A stretch of DNA of 64,000 nt from Bog-473 sp036268485 (GTDB lineage: Bacteria; Actinomycetota; Acidimicrobiia; Acidimicrobiales; RAAP-2). The stretch covers positions 1 to 64,000 of the forward strand of contig DATAUC010000075.1 in NCBI GenBank assembly GCA_036268485.1, written 5' to 3'. The notes under the pieces were generated by a model, which saw only the letters and a list, made by a program, of their open reading frames with translations, ran no database searches and had not been told where the DNA came from. Within the stretch, counting starts at the first letter, position 1. Every line of letters begins with the position of its first letter. The position numbers and the translations under genes were made by a program. Below, piece by piece: positions 58,732 through 64,000 of this stretch.

Positions 58732-61700
58732 ATGTTCGTCTCTCGAATTACAAAAGCCGCCTTGGCCGTTGCCATGGTCGCGGGCACGGCGATTGGGTCA
58801 ACAGCCCTCTTCGCACCCCAGGCCCTTGCGGCCGGTCCAGATACCGGCGCATCTAGCGGGTATGGCGTCGACGTAGCCCTAGCCGGCTCCCACATCCTCA
58901 ACCAGATGCCTAAGGCCACCTTGGGCCCAGACGGGCAGTCGGCCACCGCGACGACCATCCCGGTCAACGTCAATGGGCTCCTCAATCTGAATGTGCTCAA
59001 TGGCAGTGCTGGGCCGGCCAATGCCTCGTCGTCGAACTTCGGCACCGCCACTGAACAGATCACGGCGAGCGCCGGTGTGGCGGGAGACTTCTCCATCCTG
59101 GGTGTCAACCTGTTGAACGCTCTCAACGTGACGGCGGTGACCAGTACCTGTACGTCCAATGCTCAGGGTTCCACCGGTGCCACAACCTTTGTGGGACTGA
59201 ACGGCAACCCGATCATCCCCGGGACCGTGCTGCCCACATCAGCGCTTGGGCCCTTGGGCGCCCTGATCAGTGTGACCGTCGGTGGTGAGGTCACCAGTGA
59301 CACCACGGCGACAGCCACAACGCCGGGCAACACGAGCATCACGGTGACAGCGCTCCAGATCAAGCTGCTCGGAACGACAATCGTCATCAACGCCGGCGTA
59401 TCGAGCTGCTCAGCGACTGGTCCGGACATTCACCCGGCTGCCGTGGCTGCTCCGAACATCACCAGCATCACTCCTTCCTCTGGCCCCGTGGCCGGTGGAC
59501 AGAGCGTGGCCATTGCCGGAACCAACCTGCAGAACGCATCGTCGGTGACCTTCGGTGGCGTTGCCGCCACCATCACCGGTCCGGGCACGGCTGATACCTC
59601 GACTCTGTTGACTGTTATCAACCCCCCGCACGCTGCTGGTGCGGTGCCCGTCACGGTCACCACTCCCGGTGGCACGGCCTCCATCACGTTTACCTACGTC
59701 CAAGTGCCACCCCCGCCGGTAACCGACACGTTCACGCCGCTCTTCGGGCCGGTCGCTGGTGGAACGGCCGTCACCATCACTGGTAGCGGACTGGCTGGCA
59801 CGACTGTCGTCACTTTCGGTGGTACTGCAGCGACGAACATCATCAACACGAGTGACAGCTCCATCACCGTGACCGACCCGACCCACGCGGCTGGTGCGGT
59901 TCCTGTCACAGTCACAACGGCAGGTGGCACCTCGACGCTGAACCAACTGTTCACCTACGTCGACATCCCGGTCGTCACGTCGTTCACCCCGACCAGTGGC
60001 CCCACCGTCGGCGGGACGCTGGTCACCATCACGGGTAGCAACTTCGCCGGCCCCACCACGGTGGTCTTCGGCACCACGCCGGGTACCGATGTGACGGTTG
60101 TCAGCCCGACTGAGATCACGGTCATCTCCCCGGCGCACGCTGCCGGCCCCGTGTTCCTCACCCTGGCCGACTTCGGCGGTGTTGTCACACCGACCCAGGC
60201 GTTTACCTACCTGGCCGGTCCGGTTGTCTTGGCAAACGGTCTCAACCCGGCCTACGGCCCGGTTGGCGGGGGCACAGTCGTCACCATCACAGGTACCGGC
60301 TTGACCAACACCACAGCCGTCACCTTTGGTGGTGCTGCAGGCACAAGCATCGTCAACTCCAGTGACACCTCCATCACCGTGACCACCCCGGCCCACGTGG
60401 CCGGCGCTGTCACGGTGACCATCACGGCGAACGGCCAAACCGCCAACGCGGTGGAAGAGTTCACCTATGTGGGTGTCCCGGTCATCAACGCTGATGGTCT
60501 CAACCCGACATCAGGTCCGACGAGCGGCGGTACTCCGGTGACCATCACCGGTAGTGGCTTCGTTCCCGGTGACCCGACCACGGTGACCTTCGACACATCG
60601 GCCGCTACCAGCGTCGTGGTCGTCAGCCCGACTGAGATCACTGCGCTGAGCCCGGCCCACGCCCTTGGCGCCGTCCCGGTGACGGTCACTGACGACGGCG
60701 GGCGCACCGTTGCCCCGCAACAGTTCAACTACGTCGTTGGCGCAACCATCGCCGGCATCAGCCCGACCAGCGGCCCGCAGCAGGGTGGTGAAACCGTCTT
60801 CATCGGCGGCACCAACCTGTGTGGCTCCACGGCCGTGCACTTCGGTAGCGCTGCGGCGACCATCACCAACATCAGCACCGACTGCAGCACCATCACCGTG
60901 ACGGAGCCTCCGGGCGACGGCACAGTGCACGTGACAGTCACCACCCCGACGGGGACGATCCAGTCGCCCGTCGACTTCACCTACATCCAGCCCGGATACT
61001 GGGAAGCCGCCGGCGACGGTGGTGTGTTCTCCTTCGGTGGTGCCTTGTTCCACGGTTCGGTGCCTGGTGTCCTGCAGCCCGGGCAGTCGCTGAACTCGCC
61101 CATCATCGCCATGGCCGACACGCCGGACCACGGTGGGTACTGGCTGTTCGCCGCTGACGGTGGTGTCTTCGCCTTCGGTGACGCTCCGTTCCTCGGTTCG
61201 GTGCCTGGCGTCCTGAAGCCCGGCCAGGTTCTCAACGGCCCGGTCGTCGCTGCTGAAGCCACGCCTGATGGCCTCGGCTACCGCGAGTTCGCCGCTGACG
61301 GCGGTGTCTTCGACTTCGGAGATGCCCTGTTCACCGGTTCGCTTCCCGGCGAGGACATCACTCCCCCGTCCCCGATCACAGCCGCCATTTCGGCTCCGAT
61401 CGGCCAGGGGTACTGGTTGGCCGCTGCTAACGGTGGCATCTACACCTTCGGTGGTGCCCCCAACAACGGTTCGGCCGCTGGCGCCTTCTTCGGCCATGTG
61501 TCCTCTCTGTCGACCACGCCGGACGGCCACGGTCTCTACCTGTTCCTCTCAAGCGGTGCTGTCGGCCACTTGGGCGACGCCATCCCCGGTTTGGGTGGAG
61601 CAAGCGGGAGTTCGCCGACAGTCTTCGGTGAGAGCACCTCGACGGGTAAGGGCTACTGGGAGTTCGCCGCTAACGGCATCGTCTCCAGCTTCGGTGATGC

Positions 61701-61773
61701 TCCAGCACTTGGCTCCATCAACATCGCGTTGAACAAGCCGATCACCGCAGGCATCGCCTTCGGCTCGGACTGA
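58732..61773 (+). CDS. Large secreted protein with six IPT/TIG domains and six GYW-type repeats (1013 aa)
   Basis: The start is ATG 58732, since MFVSRITKAALAVAMVAGTA begins a signal peptide ending about ALAA-GP at residue 34. Residues 35-240 are a Ser/Thr/Asn-rich adhesin-like domain. Six TIG domains of about 85 residues follow (each begins PSSGPVAGG or PTSGPTSGG; starts near 59453, 59717, 59966, 60231, 60486, 60741). The last ~260 residues are six repeats of the GYWLFAADGGVFAFGDAPFLGS type. It is probably cell-surface or secreted, with a role in adhesion or matrix formation. No LPXTG or lipobox is seen. Confidence 0.9.
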   Translation: MFVSRITKAALAVAMVAGTAIGSTALFAPQALAAGPDTGASSGYGVDVALAGSHILNQMPKATLGPDGQSATATTIPVNVNGLLNLNVLNGSAGPANASSSNFGTATEQITASAGVAGDFSILGVNLLNALNVTAVTSTCTSNAQGSTGATTFVGLNGNPIIPGTVLPTSALGPLGALISVTVGGEVTSDTTATATTPGNTSITVTALQIKLLGTTIVINAGVSSCSATGPDIHPAAVAAPNITSITPSSGPVAGGQSVAIAGTNLQNASSVTFGGVAATITGPGTADTSTLLTVINPPHAAGAVPVTVTTPGGTASITFTYVQVPPPPVTDTFTPLFGPVAGGTAVTITGSGLAGTTVVTFGGTAATNIINTSDSSITVTDPTHAAGAVPVTVTTAGGTSTLNQLFTYVDIPVVTSFTPTSGPTVGGTLVTITGSNFAGPTTVVFGTTPGTDVTVVSPTEITVISPAHAAGPVFLTLADFGGVVTPTQAFTYLAGPVVLANGLNPAYGPVGGGTVVTITGTGLTNTTAVTFGGAAGTSIVNSSDTSITVTTPAHVAGAVTVTITANGQTANAVEEFTYVGVPVINADGLNPTSGPTSGGTPVTITGSGFVPGDPTTVTFDTSAATSVVVVSPTEITALSPAHALGAVPVTVTDDGGRTVAPQQFNYVVGATIAGISPTSGPQQGGETVFIGGTNLCGSTAVHFGSAAATITNISTDCSTITVTEPPGDGTVHVTVTTPTGTIQSPVDFTYIQPGYWEAAGDGGVFSFGGALFHGSVPGVLQPGQSLNSPIIAMADTPDHGGYWLFAADGGVFAFGDAPFLGSVPGVLKPGQVLNGPVVAAEATPDGLGYREFAADGGVFDFGDALFTGSLPGEDITPPSPITAAISAPIGQGYWLAAANGGIYTFGGAPNNGSAAGAFFGHVSSLSTTPDGHGLYLFLSSGAVGHLGDAIPGLGGASGSSPTVFGESTSTGKGYWEFAANGIVSSFGDAPALGSINIALNKPITAGIAFGSD

Positions 61774-61784
61774 CCACCTTCTGA

Positions 61785-61830
61785 CAAACCCCCCGGCGCA
61801 TGGTCAACACGACATGCACCGGGGGGTTTG
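61785..61830. terminator. Bidirectional hairpin terminator
   Basis: CAAACCCCCCGG plus GCATG pairs with CATGC plus CCGGGGGGTTTG across a 10-base loop, with one mismatch (C97/A18 pair positions). The stem is followed by TTAATT on the plus strand. It lies just after the TIG gene and just after the stop of the convergent methyltransferase gene, so it can serve both. Confidence 0.9.
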
Positions 61831-62745
61831 TTAATTGCGCGTCGCCCGGCGATAGCGCCGTCTCAACCCTCCGGAAAGAGTGTTGATCATGCGCTGGGCG
61901 TGTTCTCGGTGTTCGGCGATGGGGTGCACCGATTCCGCCATGAGCGACCCGATGAGGTCAGCGGGCTTGCGAGGTGGCAGTGTCTTCCACCCCGGGAGAA
62001 GCTGCCGCCCCGGCCTGACGGCCACGTAGTCGAGGATCGTCTCCGGCTGGGTCAGCGGGTGACGCAGCCGACGCAGAGCACCGTCATGCACTTCGTAGAC
62101 GCCGAACCCAGCGTCTTCGAGGAACTCGACCAGCTGACGGGGACTGGTGCCGTGACTATGCAGGGCGTAGCCATTGGACTCGATGGCCATGCCCCGAAGT
62201 TCCCGCAACCTGGCCGACGCGCCGCCCAGCACTGCGAGCTCTGTCCCTTCAATGTCAATCTTGGCCCACTGGAACGAGGCTCCGGGCAGCGCATCCACCG
62301 TTGTCGTAATGCGCTGAATGGTCGGATAGCCGGTGGCGGCGCAGATGTCCGGGGTGGCGATGGTGCCGTAAGGGCCGAGATCGACGAAGGCAACCTCTCC
62401 CACTCTTCGATCGACCACTGCCTCGATGATCTCAACGTTGCTCAGTTGGTTTTGCTCGCAAGCGACTCGGAGGACTTCAGCGTTCCTCGGAGAGCCTTCG
62501 ACGGCGACCACCCGTGCTCCCAGCTTGGCCGCCGGGATCGCAAAGGTCCCGAAATGGGCGCCCAGGTCAAGGACCGTGTCGCCCGGCCGTACCGATTCCA
62601 AGAGCCACATCAGGGCCGGGCCGAGCTTCCATTCACCCGTGATGACCTGTTGGCCGATCGGATCCTGTAGATCGGTATCGACGACGAGTGTGTAGGCGAT
62701 GTCATCCGAGCCCACCGCCAGGCGGCATTCCACCGATTGGTACAC
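61831..62745 (-). CDS. FkbM-family methyltransferase
   Basis: The 304-residue protein starts at GTG 62743-62745. The SAM motif GDTVLDLGAHFGTFAIPAAKLG and VVAVEGSPRNAEVLRVACEQNQL are followed by FQWAKIDIEGTELAVLGG, the IDIEGxE motif of FkbM-type methyltransferases, which O-methylate sugars or secondary metabolites. The tail is very basic (RRRYRRATRN). Its location between two surface-repeat proteins suggests modification of surface glycans, but that is inference. Confidence 0.88.
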   Translation of the reverse strand: MYQSVECRLAVGSDDIAYTLVVDTDLQDPIGQQVITGEWKLGPALMWLLESVRPGDTVLDLGAHFGTFAIPAAKLGARVVAVEGSPRNAEVLRVACEQNQLSNVEIIEAVVDRRVGEVAFVDLGPYGTIATPDICAATGYPTIQRITTTVDALPGASFQWAKIDIEGTELAVLGGASARLRELRGMAIESNGYALHSHGTSPRQLVEFLEDAGFGVYEVHDGALRRLRHPLTQPETILDYVAVRPGRQLLPGWKTLPPRKPADLIGSLMAESVHPIAEHREHAQRMINTLSGGLRRRYRRATRN

Positions 62746-62756
62746 GGCTTCGGTAA

Positions 62757-64000
62757 TCAGCCGGGACTGCCGAGAAACGCAGCATCACCAAACGTGAAGA
62801 TTCCGCCGTCTGAGGCGACGAGCCAGTAGCCGTTGCCGTCGGAAGTCGACGCCATGCCGGTGATCGGCTTGTTGAGCTTGAGGGCGCCTGTCGATCCGTG
62901 GAAAGTGGCATCGCCAAAGGTAAAGATTCCACCGTCCGAAGCCACGAGCCAGTAGCCGTTGCCGTCTGGTGTGGCGGCCATGCCTACGATGGGCTTGTTG
63001 AGTTTCAGTGCTCCAGTTGATCCGTGGAACGTGGCATCTCCAAAGGTGAATATTCCGCCGTCGGAAGCCACGAGCCAATACCCCTTACCGTCCGGGGTCG
63101 AGGCCATGCCCACAATGGGTTTGTTGAGCTTGAGCGCACCTGTTGAACCGTGAAAGGTGGCATCGCCGAAGCTGAATATCCCGCCGTCGGAGGCCACAAG
63201 CCAGTAGCCGTTGCCGTCCGGTGTGGCAGCCATGCCCACGATGGTCTTGTTGAGTTTCAGTGCTCCAGTTGATCCGTGGAACGCGGCGTCGCCGTAACTG
63301 AAGATTCCACCGTCTGAGGCCACAAGCCAGTAGCCCTGCCCATCGGGTGTATCCGCCATGCCCACGATGGGCTTGTTTAGAGCGGTGCCGCCGGTGGACC
63401 CGTAAAAGGGGGCCTGACCGTACTCAAGCAGACCACCATCGGAATTCAGCAGGCGGTACCCGGCACCGCCTGGCATGGGGGTCAATCCGACAGTGAGGGA
63501 GAACGCTCCAGGACCACCCGCGACGCGGATCCAACTCGGAGAGGTGTCGAACTCGCCCGTCGATCCGGTGCCGGTCAGGACCGAGGTAATCGTGCCGGCC
63601 AGGTTCTCAATGGCGATAGCGCCATCGGATGCATTCGTGGCGGTGGTCAAGAAGTGCTTGCTGTCGGGGGCCCAGGAGTAGATCTGTCCTTCCTGGGATG
63701 AAGTGAAGAGGATGCGCTGGCCCGAACCATCCGTATTCATCAGTACCGTCGACATGTCGAGAATGTTTGGCGGGGCTTCTTGAAAGACGATGCTGGCTCC
63801 GTTTGGTGAGTACAGCGGTGACTGCACACTCACCCCAGACACGTGTGTCAGCTGGACGGGCGTACCGCCGAGGGCAGGAACCGAGTAGACCTGGGATGAG
63901 GCGACACCAACCCCGCCCGAACTCGCAAAAACAACTCTCTTACCGTCGGGTGACCAGGACGGCTCGGCCCCGAACGTAGCCACTTCAATTGGATGGGTCC
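62757..64000 (-). CDS. Surface protein with TolB-like propeller and six GYWLVASDGG repeats (5' end beyond window)
   Basis: The frame is open to the window edge, so the N-terminus is missing; reading on gives THPIEVATFGAEPSWSPDGK, the start of a TolB/PD40 beta-propeller blade, and NGASIVFQEAP and SWAPDSKHFL are further blades. The C-terminal ~255 residues are six repeats of 42 residues, mostly GYWLVASDGGIFTFGDATFH with small changes; the first is diverged (GYRLLNSDGG). It ends after GSPG with no anchor. The repeats match those in the TIG protein, so the two probably share a binding module. It is likely extracellular. Confidence 0.88.
   Translation of the reverse strand, partial: THPIEVATFGAEPSWSPDGKRVVFASSGGVGVASSQVYSVPALGGTPVQLTHVSGVSVQSPLYSPNGASIVFQEAPPNILDMSTVLMNTDGSGQRILFTSSQEGQIYSWAPDSKHFLTTATNASDGAIAIENLAGTITSVLTGTGSTGEFDTSPSWIRVAGGPGAFSLTVGLTPMPGGAGYRLLNSDGGLLEYGQAPFYGSTGGTALNKPIVGMADTPDGQGYWLVASDGGIFSYGDAAFHGSTGALKLNKTIVGMAATPDGNGYWLVASDGGIFSFGDATFHGSTGALKLNKPIVGMASTPDGKGYWLVASDGGIFTFGDATFHGSTGALKLNKPIVGMAATPDGNGYWLVASDGGIFTFGDATFHGSTGALKLNKPITGMASTSDGNGYWLVASDGGIFTFGDAAFLGSPG
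62762..63459 (-). repeat. Six near-identical 126-bp tandem units in the coding region
   Basis: The unit GYWLVASDGG begins at a spacing of 126 bp (about 62830, 62956, 63082, 63208, 63334 and 63460 as coding on the minus strand). The central units differ by only a few bases, much closer than the protein constraint requires. Recent unit duplication or gene conversion is likely. It is inside a gene, not a CRISPR array. Confidence 0.88.

Noticed and set aside
59410..60438. Minus-strand open frame opposite the TIG domains
   Set aside because: Its repeats merely mirror the TIG repeats on the plus strand; the amino-acid content (Asp, Arg, Gly, Cys) is not protein-like.
62762..63459. Regular 126-bp repeats that look like an array
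   Set aside because: They are in frame inside a gene and code a known type of protein repeat. Unit length and lack of spacers exclude CRISPR.

Overview
The window is high-GC DNA with ATG/GTG starts, many 4-base ATGA/GTGA overlaps and closely packed operons. It encodes a mycothiol S-conjugate amidase (mca), three F420-type luciferase-like oxidoreductases, a TIGR03086-type protein, a group II truncated haemoglobin and secreted proteins built from GYWLVASDGG-type repeats. This points to an actinobacterium, and the repeat proteins together with lipid and terpenoid catabolism suggest class Acidimicrobiia. The assignment is inferred from gene content; no rRNA gene is present.

Layout. 1-645: gene remnants (a DinB-like fragment, the tail of an opposite-strand gene, an imperfect direct repeat) that look like decayed or rearranged DNA. 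646-7596: a cytochrome P450 with a palindromic operator candidate, a TetR regulator, an F420-type oxidoreductase, a UbiB-like kinase and an acyl-CoA ligase, consistent with lipid or steroid-like catabolism. 7602-10534: a solo-type DNA methyltransferase, a small unknown protein and an unknown protein with a possible PD-(D/E)XK nuclease core. 10531-17424: acetyltransferase, SnoaL-like, two crotonases, oxidoreductases, a nonapeptide-repeat protein coupled to an RDD membrane protein, and a truncated haemoglobin. 17462-20636: tRNA-Gly(TCC) followed by small, partly unknown genes. 20721-27030: MBL hydrolase, DedA, zwf, an ArsR-SRPBCC operon with a clear palindrome, a PIG-V-like mannosyltransferase and a peroxiredoxin. 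27177-36416: an orphan Tat-exported solute-binding protein, ABC-F, two MFS transporters, clpS, a zinc alcohol dehydrogenase and a channel-like membrane protein.

36473-43798 is the most coherent catabolic unit: AtuA-like protein, biotin-carrying carboxylase alpha, carboxyltransferase beta and enoyl-CoA hydratase are translationally coupled on the minus strand, and an acyl-CoA dehydrogenase diverges from them. This is the enzyme set of acyclic terpene (citronellyl/geranyl-CoA) or leucine-type degradation; the AtuA-like gene favours the former. 43795-53494 holds a thioesterase, an acetyltransferase, a second DedA, a Cas4/RecB-like nuclease-PAP2-DsbA-like coupled trio, purK-purE, a ChbG-like deacetylase and mca. 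53572-55883 is a compact pspA-htpX-pspAB envelope-stress operon. fumC and a pterin dehydratase follow.

58732-64000 carries a 1013-residue secreted protein with six TIG/IPT domains and six GYW-type repeats, a terminator shared with a convergent FkbM-type methyltransferase, and the 3' part of a second repeat protein whose 126-bp units are nearly identical. Most genes are ordinary actinobacterial genes. The strongest candidates for something undescribed are the methyltransferase/putative nuclease cluster, the nonapeptide-repeat/RDD pair and the shared six-unit GYW-repeat domain.
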